From: Paraburkholderia bannensis NBRC 103871
GTDB lineage: Bacteria; Pseudomonadota; Gammaproteobacteria; Burkholderiales; Burkholderiaceae
DNA: 64,000 bases
Reading direction: 5' to 3'
NCBI RefSeq assembly: GCF_000685015.1
Contig: NZ_BAYA01000027.1
Span: 59,042-123,041 of the forward strand
The notes beneath the pieces are model-generated. The model was not told the origin of the DNA. It saw only the letters and a program-made list of their open reading frames with translations, and did no database searches. This document shows, piece after piece, positions 24,232-31,907 of the stretch. Each line of letters begins with the position of its first letter. The first letter of the stretch is position 1. The position numbers and the translations under genes were made by a program.

Positions 24232-25326
24232 TCATCGATCCAGGATTCGCGCGTACAAGGCATCGTAGTATTCGTTGCACGATGCCAGCCTCAAGGCCGC
24301 GCCCAGAACGATTTCCTGAGCGACCTCGGGTGTCTCCTCAACAACAGGCGAGATGACGTTGGCCAGCCAGCCTTCGCCATGCACCACATCGATCGTCACA
24401 TGCTCCAGGTAGTACTCTAGTTCGTTTTCCGCACCAAGGCCCACGCGCTCGCAGCCGCGAGCGAGTTTGGCGTACTGGCTTGGATCGAGTAACTCGGTCA
24501 TCGCCATGACGCCCAGCAGCTTGAAGTAATGCTGGCGATTCACGCAGCACAGCATGAAAAGGTTATAGCCGGCGAGCCCCTGCCAGTTCAATTCGCTTGC
24601 GTGGTGGTCGCTGGCGCGCTCGACGCCGACCGTGTCGAGCAGATATTGAAACAGACTGACATGGCCGCGCTGCGCGTCGCCCCGACCGGATTCGTCCCAG
24701 AAGTTCTGGGCCAGTTCCTTGCGCACGCCCATGCGTGAGCCGATCATCGAATAAACCAGCAAATCGAAGAAGCGGATATTCAGCGCGCTGTCGCTCTTAA
24801 AGAACGTGACGATCTGTTCGCGCGACGCGTCCTTCTCCAGAAAATCGAACAAGGGATGCGCGGCCACGGGATGTTGCGCCCACAATGTTCTCAAGGCTGA
24901 CACAACGCTTTCACTATCGGCGGCCACCCGCTCCGGTTCGGCCTGCCGCTGCGCATGTGCCAGCCATGCACGTTCGATCCGGGCACGCAGGCGAGTGAGT
25001 GTTGGATCGAACTGATTGACTGCTCGTGGCGACGCGCCATCGAGCACGTGCAGTTCGTATAGCCAGAACAGTGCGCGATGAATTTCCTTCAAGGCGAAGG
25101 CGTCGCCTCGCGAAAATGCGGCCTGAAGGACGGTATCGGCGCGTTCCAGAAAGGCGCGTTCCCACGCAGGGTTGCCGTCAACCAGCGCGCCCAGTTCCCT
25201 GCATTCGCTTAAACTCCACACCGCATCGTCGAGCGTTTTTTCTAGCATGGCGGCAAGAAATCCGCGCGTCGCCTGCTGCTCGACTTTTTCTACTTCTCCT
25301 CTGGATGCTGCATCAAATGCCGTCAT
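24232..25326 (-). CDS. Haem-oxygenase-like diiron oxidase (HDO family), copy 2
   Basis: A 364-residue paralogue of the protein at 13850-14857, sharing its order of motifs: VNQFDPTL, HPLFDFLE, FFKSD, FWDESGRG, RGHVSLF and EHVTIDVVHGEGW. The first ligand-like position is Asp (FFKSD), where copy 1 has Glu (FFQSE), so the two may differ in chemistry or one may be less active. The gene is transcribed alone from a promoter with a putative TetR operator 36 bases upstream of its start. Having two HDOs in one cluster suggests two separate oxidation steps or a heteromeric pair. Confidence 0.87.
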   Translation of the reverse strand: MTAFDAASRGEVEKVEQQATRGFLAAMLEKTLDDAVWSLSECRELGALVDGNPAWERAFLERADTVLQAAFSRGDAFALKEIHRALFWLYELHVLDGASPRAVNQFDPTLTRLRARIERAWLAHAQRQAEPERVAADSESVVSALRTLWAQHPVAAHPLFDFLEKDASREQIVTFFKSDSALNIRFFDLLVYSMIGSRMGVRKELAQNFWDESGRGDAQRGHVSLFQYLLDTVGVERASDHHASELNWQGLAGYNLFMLCCVNRQHYFKLLGVMAMTELLDPSQYAKLARGCERVGLGAENELEYYLEHVTIDVVHGEGWLANVISPVVEETPEVAQEIVLGAALRLASCNEYYDALYARILDR

Positions 25327-25647
25327 GGCGCCCCCCGGTTTCAGTTTGATTTCTATTGGTGATGATACCGACCAGTCTCACGCGATATGCATAAATTCAG
25401 TCCCACGCGATGCATTATTTATCGCCATCGCGAGAATAAAGGTTGATTGTTGCTGAATCAAGCGATAAGTGTGCGAATAGACCAACTACCCGGTATTTGA
25501 GCGCACGTGGATCAGCGAGGGGAATGGACGCTCGTTCGGGCGCGCGCCGACGGACTGGAATGGTCGTCCGGGTCGTCACCACGCTCGGCACTCACGGTGC
25601 AGCGATTGTGCTTCCTGCTGTGTTCATCGAAAGACTGGAACAGTTGG
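25327..25647. promoter_or_regulatory. 321-bp gap: HDO2 promoter region
   Basis: No gene is supported. The left part holds the HDO2 promoter with the operator at 25362-25381. The right part lies downstream of the 2OG-oxygenase gene (stop 25648), and I see nothing clear in it. Confidence 0.5.
25362..25381. promoter_or_regulatory. Putative TetR operator, copy 2
   Basis: ATGATACC-GACCAGTCTCAC matches the tetR palindrome at 14 of 20 positions. Its arms TGATAC and GTCTCA form an inverted repeat with one mismatch and the same 6-base spacer. It lies 36-55 bases upstream of the HDO2 start codon, where a bound repressor would cover the promoter. Confidence 0.6.
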
Positions 25648-26535
25648 CTAGTCAACGCGCAGTAAGCGACCCGATTGCGGGCACACGGCGACTGGTGAGC
25701 CGTTAGACCAGACTTGCTCCTTCTCAAGTTGCCGCGACGTCGAGGGGGCAACATCGAACACAACCTTCAGCGCGCTGCCAATGTGGGCGTCTTCTATGGG
25801 AAGTTCCCACGTCAGGAAAATCTGGACGAAGTCCTGGCCCGGGGCGAATTCGGCCGTAGAGAAACTGTCGCTGCCGCGTCGAATGACGCCGTGTGGCTGA
25901 ACCGGATCGAAAATCACGGCTGTTCCCCGCTTGAGGGGAATGCGTTGGCCCGTAGAGGGAAAGTGCAAGTCCAGACCCTTATCTTCACTCAGAAAGAGAT
26001 TGCCGAAAGCGGCGCCGCCGTATTGTTCGCCATCGTGGTGATACCTCGCGCCACGACACGCCATCAGCGCCATGTCGCAATCTGCAATGACTGCGGGTAG
26101 TCCCAGGGCGTCGATCCACTCAGACATCGCCTGCACGCAGCGCCTGTAGTCCGGCCAGCGCAGTTGCGTGCGCGCCAGAGGCATCACCTCGACATCCCCC
26201 GGTTCCAGAGCGAGCCGCACCTCTGCCTCTCTTTGCCAGTCCGCAAGCACGGCCGCAGTAGGCGCCGGCAGATCGAGCGTTCCGGATAAAACGATGTCAC
26301 TTACGCGGCGACTGCGGATGGCGTCGCCGCTCCAGAAAAAGGAGGTCAGGATATTTCGCATTCGATTCTGCCAAAGGTAGTTCGCGAAGCATTGTAACGA
26401 TTCATCCTGGGCATCCCGATGGAGATCGGGCCTGCATCGAAACCCCGGCAGGCGCGCCTGACGCTGGAGTAGAAATCCCGACTGACTAAACCCGCAATGG
26501 GATTTATGCGTTGCGGCGATGCGCTGGTCATGCAT
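25648..26535 (-). CDS. 2OG/Fe(II)-dependent oxygenase-like protein
   Basis: A 295-residue protein with a jelly-roll oxygenase core in the C-terminal half: YHHDGEQYGG (HxD-like HHD), a GNLFLSED strand, DPVQPHGVIRRG with the distal His and a nearby Arg, and AEFAPGQDFVQIFLTWEL. I kept the ATG at 26535 because AAGGA precedes it; an in-frame ATG at 26361 (MRNILTSF) is possible. A hairpin lies in its leader at 26550-26568. It borders the HDO2 gene and is likely a tailoring enzyme of the same cluster, although it may form a separate transcript. The substrate is unknown. Confidence 0.75.
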   Translation of the reverse strand: MHDQRIAATHKSHCGFSQSGFLLQRQARLPGFRCRPDLHRDAQDESLQCFANYLWQNRMRNILTSFFWSGDAIRSRRVSDIVLSGTLDLPAPTAAVLADWQREAEVRLALEPGDVEVMPLARTQLRWPDYRRCVQAMSEWIDALGLPAVIADCDMALMACRGARYHHDGEQYGGAAFGNLFLSEDKGLDLHFPSTGQRIPLKRGTAVIFDPVQPHGVIRRGSDSFSTAEFAPGQDFVQIFLTWELPIEDAHIGSALKVVFDVAPSTSRQLEKEQVWSNGSPVAVCPQSGRLLRVD

Positions 26536-26912
26536 GTTTCCTTGAACAGCGTCTGTACGAAACAGACGTCACGCCAGTAAGCGGTAATTTACGGTAATGG
26601 TTAGGACAAGAAAATATAATGCCAGCTGAATATAAAACGAGAGCAAACGTTTGAAGAATGCTCAATTTGCCGATACCTATCCATCCGAATAGGTGCAATG
26701 TCAGTGCGCTAGAAGTAATTTACGTCTTCGTTGGGATCGCGAACGGAATTCAGATGACTTAGCATCGATGCTCCGTTTACGTCTTGACGTGAGGAAATAT
26801 CTCGCGATGCTTGCGACGATGTTCTTAAAAAATGCTGGCGAAAATTCCCGAATGCCACGGCTGCGGCAGTGACGGGAAAATTTCAGTGCAGCCACACGCA
26901 AAGGTGAAAACT
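26536..26912. other. 377-bp AT-rich gap
   Basis: No supportable gene. It holds a small hairpin CGTCTGT-N5-ACAGACG (26550-26568) and a GGTAAT direct repeat with 10-base period near 26583, upstream of the 2OG-oxygenase gene, plus the promoter of the cystatin-like gene. The base composition is clearly more AT-rich than the Nit operon that follows. Confidence 0.5.
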
Positions 26913-27194
26913 ATGTCGACATCATTGGTTGGTGGTTGGTCTGCTTTTAACTTCGAACTCTCATCCGCGGCACGAGAAGTCTTCCAGGAAGCGGTACGAC
27001 ATCTGCTGGGCGTCAGCTACACGCCGTTTGCTTTCGCGACGCAGGTGGTAGCAGGAACCAACTACTCCTATCTTGCGCAAGCCAAAACCGTGGCGCCGGA
27101 ATCATCGTTGCGCGTCGTACGTGTGCACATCTTTCAGCCGCTTCCGGGCAAAGGTGAGCCGCATGTGACGCAAATCATCGCCATCGAGCCGTGA
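26913..27194 (+). CDS. Stefin-type cystatin-like protein (putative cysteine protease inhibitor)
   Basis: A 93-residue protein with the three contact sites of type 1 cystatins in the right order: an N-terminal glycine (GG at 7-8), QVVAG at 44-48 continuing TNYSYLAQAK, and a second hairpin loop HIFQPLPGKGE with Leu-Pro at 77-78. There is no signal peptide and no cysteine, as in stefins, so it should be cytoplasmic. Family members block papain-like cysteine peptidases. I chose the ATG at 26913 because AAGGTG precedes it and the fold begins there. It stands alone between the biosynthetic cluster and the Nit operon. Bacterial stefins are rare, so acquisition by transfer is likely. Confidence 0.85.
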   Translation: MSTSLVGGWSAFNFELSSAAREVFQEAVRHLLGVSYTPFAFATQVVAGTNYSYLAQAKTVAPESSLRVVRVHIFQPLPGKGEPHVTQIIAIEP

Positions 27195-27200
27195 TCGTCA

Positions 27201-27221
27201 GCTCGGGCTCATGACCCGAGC
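27201..27221 (+). terminator. Hairpin after the cystatin gene
   Basis: GCTCGGG-CTCATGA-CCCGAGC, perfect 7-bp arms beginning 6 bases after the stop at 27194. No T-run follows, so it may work together with the longer hairpin at 27231-27277. Confidence 0.55.
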
Positions 27222-27230
27222 CAGGACTTC

Positions 27231-27277
27231 AAAGGTCATTCCGGATTTACGCTTGCGTAATATCAGGAATGACCTTT
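27231..27277. terminator. Long bidirectional hairpin between the cystatin gene and the Nit operon
   Basis: Perfect 12-bp arms AAAGGTCATTCC / GGAATGACCTTT enclose a second palindrome TTACGC-TT-GCGTAA (27247-27260). It lies between convergent genes, 36 bases after the cystatin stop and 79 bases beyond the mutase stop. ATCGTTTT follows on the plus strand. It is likely a bidirectional terminator and could also be a dispersed repeat unit. Confidence 0.75.
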
Positions 27278-27356
27278 ATCGTTTTACCAGCTCCTGATCT
27301 GCATTCTTGCCCTCTTGCCTCATGCATGGCCTGCTCCCCGCGTTCACGATGCGGCG

Positions 27357-29435
27357 TCATGAAGCTAGCCGATTCTCCGAAACCGCAGATGCGGCAGTCA
27401 GCACGCCCAGCAGTTCGTGAATCATTGCATCGAGCGGCGTATCCGGGCCGAACAGCTTACTCACACCGCAGGCGAACAAGGCTTCTCGATGAGCGTGCGG
27501 CACGATACCGCCCACAACGACTGGCGCATCGATTGCGCGCTGCCGCAAGGCGTCGATCAAGGCCGGCACGAGCATCATGTGCGCGCCAGCAAGCGTCGAT
27601 ACGCCGACGATATCGGCATCGTGCATGCAGGCCCATTCTGCCGCCTCGCACGGCGTCGCAAAGAGCGGCCCCAGCCTGATATCGAAGCCCGCATCGCCCA
27701 GCGCCGCGGATACCGCTCGCGCGCCGCGATCGTGGCCATCCTGTCCCAGCTTCACGAGCGCCAAGCGCGGCTTGCGTCCCTGCACCGCGCACCATCGCGA
27801 GACCGCATCGCGCGCGCTCTGCCACGCCGAGTCCTGCTGCCGTGCCTGAGCGTAGACATTCGACTCGATGCCGGGCGCGACGTGAAAGCGCGGCCACACA
27901 TGCTCCAATGCCGCCGTGCATTCGCCGATCGTGGCCCGCGCGCGCATTGCGTCGATGGTCGCCGTCAGCAGGTTGCCCTTTCCCGTGCTGGCGCATTGCG
28001 TCAGTGCGTCGAGCGTGACCTGCACCTGCGAGGCATCGCGCGACGCCTTCAACAGTCGCAGACGTTCGGCCTGTTTCGCGCGCAGGCGGCTTGCGTCGGT
28101 GGTAGTCGGCGTGTGCTGTACGGCATGATCGGCGCGATAACGATTCACGCCGACGATCACGCGCTCGCCTGTATCGATCTGCGCCAACGTGCGTAGCGCG
28201 CCGCAATTCAGCCGCGCCTGAACCGAGCCGGATTCGATGGCGGCGAGCACGCCGCCCTGGCGTTCGATGTCTTCGAGCATCGCCTCCACCGCGTCCACGG
28301 TATGCGCAGTCAGCGATTCGACCAGATACGAGCCGCCCCAGGGATCGATCACCTCGCACAGACCCATTTCATGCTGAAGCATCCGCTGCGTATCGCGTGC
28401 GAGCGTGGCGGCCGCTTCGCCGGGCAGCGAAAGCGCCTCGTCCCAGGCGTTCGTATGCAGCGACTGCGTGCCGCCAAATACGGCCGCCATCGCCTCCACC
28501 GTGGTGCGTACCACGTTGTTGTGCGCCCCCTGCGCATGCAGGCTCGATCCCGCCGTCTGGCAATGCATGCGCAGGTGCATCGCGCGTGGCGTGCGTGCGC
28601 CAAGCGCGTGCGCAATCCGCGCCCACAAGACACGCGCCGCGCGCAGCTTGGCGATTTCGCCGAAAAAGTCCGGGCCCACCGCGAAGAAGAAGCTCAACTG
28701 CCCGCATACGCGTTCGATATCGGCGCCCTCGTTCACCAACCGCTGCACGTAGGTGCGCGCATTGGCGAGGGTCAGTGCAAGTTCGAGCACGCTATCCGCG
28801 CCTGCTTCGTGCAGGTGATAGCCGGATACCGACATCGCGTTAAAGCGCGGCATGGTCGCGAGCAGGTGATGCACGACATCGGCGGCGATCCGCATCGACG
28901 GCTCGGGGGCGAAAATGTAGGCATTGCGCGCCATGAACTCCTTGAGGATGTCGTTCTGGATCGTGCCGCGCAAAAGCGCCGCGTCGTAACCGCCCTCCTG
29001 CGCGGCGACGATGAACGCGGCAAGCACGGGCAGTACCGCGCCGCTCATCGTCATCGAAACGGAAACTTCATCCAGCGGCACGCCGTCGAAAAGGCGTTTC
29101 ATGTCCTCTACCGAATCGATCGCCACGCCCGCCATGCCGACATCGGCGGCTGCGTGCGGATGGTCTGAATCGTAGCCACGATGCGTTGGCAGATCGAACG
29201 CCACCGAGAGTCCCTTCGCGCCGCCTTCGAGCGCACGCCGATACGCCAGATTCGAGGCGGCGGCGTCGCCATAACCCGCGTACTGGCGGATGGTCCACGG
29301 GCGCTGCGTGTACATGGTTGCGTGGATGCCGCGCGGGAACGGGTAGTCGCCGGGGCGCGCGTCGAGCCACGGCACGTCGGCGATATCGGCTTGTGTGTAG
29401 AGCGGCTTTCGCGGCTCGCGCAGGGTTTCATTCAT
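27357..29435 (-). CDS. Adenosylcobalamin-dependent methylmalonyl-CoA mutase
   Basis: A 692-residue single-chain mutase. The N-terminal barrel has RPWTIRQYAGYG, FDLPTHRGYDSDHP, TIQNDILKEF, PSMRI (substrate Arg) and SGYHLHEAG (active-site His). The C-terminal cobalamin domain has GQDGHDRGA (DxHxxG) and VGVSTLAGAHM. The residues fit methylmalonyl-CoA rather than isobutyryl-CoA mutase. It interconverts succinyl-CoA and methylmalonyl-CoA. The ATG at 29435 overlaps the upstream stop by 8 bases, making it the last gene of the nine-gene Nit operon. The preceding LnmK-like protein could consume its methylmalonyl-CoA. No MeaB-type chaperone gene is adjacent. Confidence 0.93.
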   Translation of the reverse strand: MNETLREPRKPLYTQADIADVPWLDARPGDYPFPRGIHATMYTQRPWTIRQYAGYGDAAASNLAYRRALEGGAKGLSVAFDLPTHRGYDSDHPHAAADVGMAGVAIDSVEDMKRLFDGVPLDEVSVSMTMSGAVLPVLAAFIVAAQEGGYDAALLRGTIQNDILKEFMARNAYIFAPEPSMRIAADVVHHLLATMPRFNAMSVSGYHLHEAGADSVLELALTLANARTYVQRLVNEGADIERVCGQLSFFFAVGPDFFGEIAKLRAARVLWARIAHALGARTPRAMHLRMHCQTAGSSLHAQGAHNNVVRTTVEAMAAVFGGTQSLHTNAWDEALSLPGEAAATLARDTQRMLQHEMGLCEVIDPWGGSYLVESLTAHTVDAVEAMLEDIERQGGVLAAIESGSVQARLNCGALRTLAQIDTGERVIVGVNRYRADHAVQHTPTTTDASRLRAKQAERLRLLKASRDASQVQVTLDALTQCASTGKGNLLTATIDAMRARATIGECTAALEHVWPRFHVAPGIESNVYAQARQQDSAWQSARDAVSRWCAVQGRKPRLALVKLGQDGHDRGARAVSAALGDAGFDIRLGPLFATPCEAAEWACMHDADIVGVSTLAGAHMMLVPALIDALRQRAIDAPVVVGGIVPHAHREALFACGVSKLFGPDTPLDAMIHELLGVLTAASAVSENRLAS

Positions 29436-30291
29436 GCGACCACCGTTTGTGGGTGACGATATCGGCGATGCGTGCGCCGTCCGCCGCCCGGAAAATCGTG
29501 CACCAGTGCGAGAGGCCATCATGTCCTGCGTGGCGCGCGCCAAATGACAGCGTGAGCCGGTCGCCGACATTCGCATTGCCATAGAACGCCATATCGCGCT
29601 CGACCAGCGCGGGCGGCGCGGAATGCGGCGCCGAGCGCCAGTGCCACTCGGCGCGCTCCACCATCGACTGGAAGCTCGCGAAATACAGCAGGTGCGCGCC
29701 GTTGAAGTCGAGCGATGGACACGGCAGATAATCGACCACGTGCTCGGTGGCGTGCGCTGCGCGATCCAGGCGCCCATGACGTGACCAGTCGCCCGCGCGC
29801 AATTGTTTCGTCAACGCAATCAAGGCTTGCGCGGCGGCGGGCGCTGGTGTTGCGAGTGCGCCCGCGAACATGGCTTTGCTCACCGACCGGTTGTCGCCTG
29901 CCTGTTCGCGCCGCACGAAGGTCGACAGCATGTCCACCTTCGCCACCGCGCTTTCCGTTGTGAAGACGCGGAACTGGCCGAAATGACGCGCTCCGGCGAT
30001 CCGCTTCACGTCGGCTTCGATGGCGAAGCGCTGGTTTTCGCTCACCTCTTCGAGCCGCGCCTCGCTCAGGCGGATCGCCGTGAACGCCGCGTACGATTTG
30101 CGCCCTTCCTCGTCGTAGAAGTCCGGCGAGCCAAGCTGCGCCTGCGCGGCCAGCGCGTTCCAGTGCAGTTGCCCGCAGGTGCGCAGCAACCATTGTTCGG
30201 AAAGGCCCGCGAACGCCAGCTCCGGCATGCCCGCCACGTAGTGCGTGCGCGTCTGCGCGGGCGCACGCCCGGCCTCATGCCGCGCGCGCAT
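29428..30291 (-). CDS. LnmK-like (Pnap_2097-type) hot-dog biosynthetic protein
   Basis: A 287-residue protein that I associate with the Pnap_2097 family, relatives of LnmK, the bifunctional acyltransferase/decarboxylase that turns methylmalonyl-CoA into a propionyl thioester on a carrier protein. Visible segments include GLSEQWLLRTCGQLHW, YAAFTAIRL, PSLDFNGAHLLYFASFQSMVERAEWHW and DMAFYGNANVGDRLTLSF, which suggest two hot-dog repeats. It overlaps nitH by 17 bases and the mutase by 8, so all three are coupled. Placing a possible methylmalonyl-CoA user beside a methylmalonyl-CoA mutase supports the assignment. No carrier protein gene is seen in the operon. Confidence 0.7.
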   Translation of the reverse strand: MRARHEAGRAPAQTRTHYVAGMPELAFAGLSEQWLLRTCGQLHWNALAAQAQLGSPDFYDEEGRKSYAAFTAIRLSEARLEEVSENQRFAIEADVKRIAGARHFGQFRVFTTESAVAKVDMLSTFVRREQAGDNRSVSKAMFAGALATPAPAAAQALIALTKQLRAGDWSRHGRLDRAAHATEHVVDYLPCPSLDFNGAHLLYFASFQSMVERAEWHWRSAPHSAPPALVERDMAFYGNANVGDRLTLSFGARHAGHDGLSHWCTIFRAADGARIADIVTHKRWSHE

Positions 30292-31558
30292 CGAACCTCG
30301 CAGGCGCGCAGATGCAGTCGGCCAGGTAGGCGGCGTCGCGCGCGACGCCGGAAAAGCGTCCCGAGCCCCACGTGTGCAGCCACGGCAAACCCAGAAAATA
30401 CAGCCCGGGTTGCGTCGTCACTCCGCGGGTGTGGCCGGGATACCCGCGTCCATTGAAGATCGGCAGATCGATCCAGCTAAAGTCGGGCCGAAAGCCGATA
30501 CACCAGACAATGCTGCCGATGCCGCTCGATGCGAGGTCGAGCACGCTACGCTCGTGCTGCGGCGTCCACACCGCGCGATACGGCTCGCCTGGCGGCGCGT
30601 CGATGCCGTTCTGCACGATGAAGCGGTCGATCGAGGCGTTGATGCGGTTATAAGTGTCGTCGGCGCTATCCAGGTTGGCGCCCAGATTGGATTTGAAACG
30701 CAGCGCGCCATCGACGTAGTCGTCCAGCGCCCCATATAGCTCCATGCCTTCGCTTGCGAACTTGCGCAGATCGATATCGCGTCCGCCGTCGCGGCCCGTG
30801 ACATAGTGATTCGTGTTGTCGCGCACGCCCTCGCGCAGCGGATGTTCTTCAACGGGCATGTCGTAGTACTTCATGTCCGCGAGCCAGTCCACCACATCGC
30901 GGCCTCGATAAAAGCGCGCGCAGCGCGGCGCTTCCCCCACCGCGAGCACGACTTTGCGGCCTGAGAGATGCAGGTCTTCGGCGATCTGCGCGCCCGATTG
31001 TCCCGAGCCGACCACCAGCACCGCGCCTGCGGGCAAGGCGTTCGCATTGCGATACTCGGACGACTGCATCTGCACGATCGAAGCCGGCAGACGCTCGGCC
31101 ATGCGCGGCATGATCGGCGTGTGATAGCCGCCCGAGGCCACGACCACCTGATCGGCACTCAACGCGCCTGCGCTGGTCTGCACGACAAAGCCGCCGGTTG
31201 GACGCCGCGCAACGCGCGTGACACTCACGCCTTCGCGCACTGGCGCATCGACATGCCGCACGAAGCCATCGAGCCACGCGATGATTTCGTCTTTTTTCAT
31301 GAAGCCGTGCGGGTCATCGCCACGATACGGATAGCCCGGCAGCGCGCATTGCCAGTTCGGCGTGACGAGCGAAAACGCGTCCCAGCGTTGTTCGCGCCAC
31401 GCGTGCGTGACGCTGCGCTTTTCAAGCACGACGTGATCGACGCCGCGCTCCTTGAGGTAATAGCTCATCGACAGCCCGGCCTGGCCGCCGCCGACGATCG
31501 CGACGCTGAAATGCTCCTCGGGAACCGGTGAGGTGGCCGTGGGCGTCTGGGTGGACAT
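30275..31558 (-). CDS. nitH: NitH: flavin-dependent oxidoreductase/monooxygenase (MSMEG_0569 type)
   Basis: A 427-residue flavoprotein with two dinucleotide motifs: VGGGQAG at about residues 21-27 (FAD) and VGSGQSG near 176 (NADPH). SYYLKERGVDHVVLEK and IVWCIGFRPDF are typical of flavin monooxygenases acting on nucleophilic N, S or C atoms. It is the last canonical member of the Nit1C cluster (nitBCDEFGH), which is required for growth on cyanide in some bacteria; its exact reaction is not established. The ATG at 31558 lies 45 bases after nitG. Confidence 0.9.
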   Translation of the reverse strand: MSTQTPTATSPVPEEHFSVAIVGGGQAGLSMSYYLKERGVDHVVLEKRSVTHAWREQRWDAFSLVTPNWQCALPGYPYRGDDPHGFMKKDEIIAWLDGFVRHVDAPVREGVSVTRVARRPTGGFVVQTSAGALSADQVVVASGGYHTPIMPRMAERLPASIVQMQSSEYRNANALPAGAVLVVGSGQSGAQIAEDLHLSGRKVVLAVGEAPRCARFYRGRDVVDWLADMKYYDMPVEEHPLREGVRDNTNHYVTGRDGGRDIDLRKFASEGMELYGALDDYVDGALRFKSNLGANLDSADDTYNRINASIDRFIVQNGIDAPPGEPYRAVWTPQHERSVLDLASSGIGSIVWCIGFRPDFSWIDLPIFNGRGYPGHTRGVTTQPGLYFLGLPWLHTWGSGRFSGVARDAAYLADCICAPARFDARAA

Positions 31559-31603
31559 GTGCTTCTCCTGGTGTTGTCGGGATGGTTTGCAGTCTGGGTG
31601 GAT

Positions 31604-31885
31604 TCAGTCGACGCTCACGACGGTCACTTCGGCCAATGCCTGCGAACGGAACGGCTCGGCGGTGCGTTCGATTAACGCCCACTGGTCGAGCGCCGATGAG
31701 CACGCATAGCCGAACTTCGCGCGCACGCGCTCGGATGCGGCATCGAGCGCCGCGTGCGCGCTGGCGAGAAACTGGTCGAGCGGATAGGCGCCAGGGCGCA
31801 GATAATCGCGCACGACCGTCGACGGGCAATAGCAGCGTTCTTCATGGCCGTCAGGCCAACGCACGACGAAATGGGTCACTGGCAT
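31604..31885 (-). CDS. nitG: NitG: small Nit1C protein (MSMEG_0570 type)
   Basis: A 93-residue protein beginning MPVTHFVVRWPDG with YCPSTVV, YLRPGAYPLDQF and a GYACSSALDQW segment. It is recognised from its place and length as the small conserved protein of Nit1C clusters, annotated as a nitrogen-starvation response protein in cyanobacteria and mycobacteria. No catalytic motif is apparent. AAGGAG precedes the ATG at 31885 on its strand, and it sits 22 bases after nitF. Confidence 0.85.
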   Translation of the reverse strand: MPVTHFVVRWPDGHEERCYCPSTVVRDYLRPGAYPLDQFLASAHAALDAASERVRAKFGYACSSALDQWALIERTAEPFRSQALAEVTVVSVD

Positions 31886-31907
31886 GGTTGTGCTCCTTGC
31901 CTGGCGC

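Noticed and set aside
27357..29777. Longer mutase starting at 29777
   Set aside because: The extra 114 residues lie inside the LnmK-like gene and are unlike mutase sequence; the ATG at 29435 gives the normal N-terminus.
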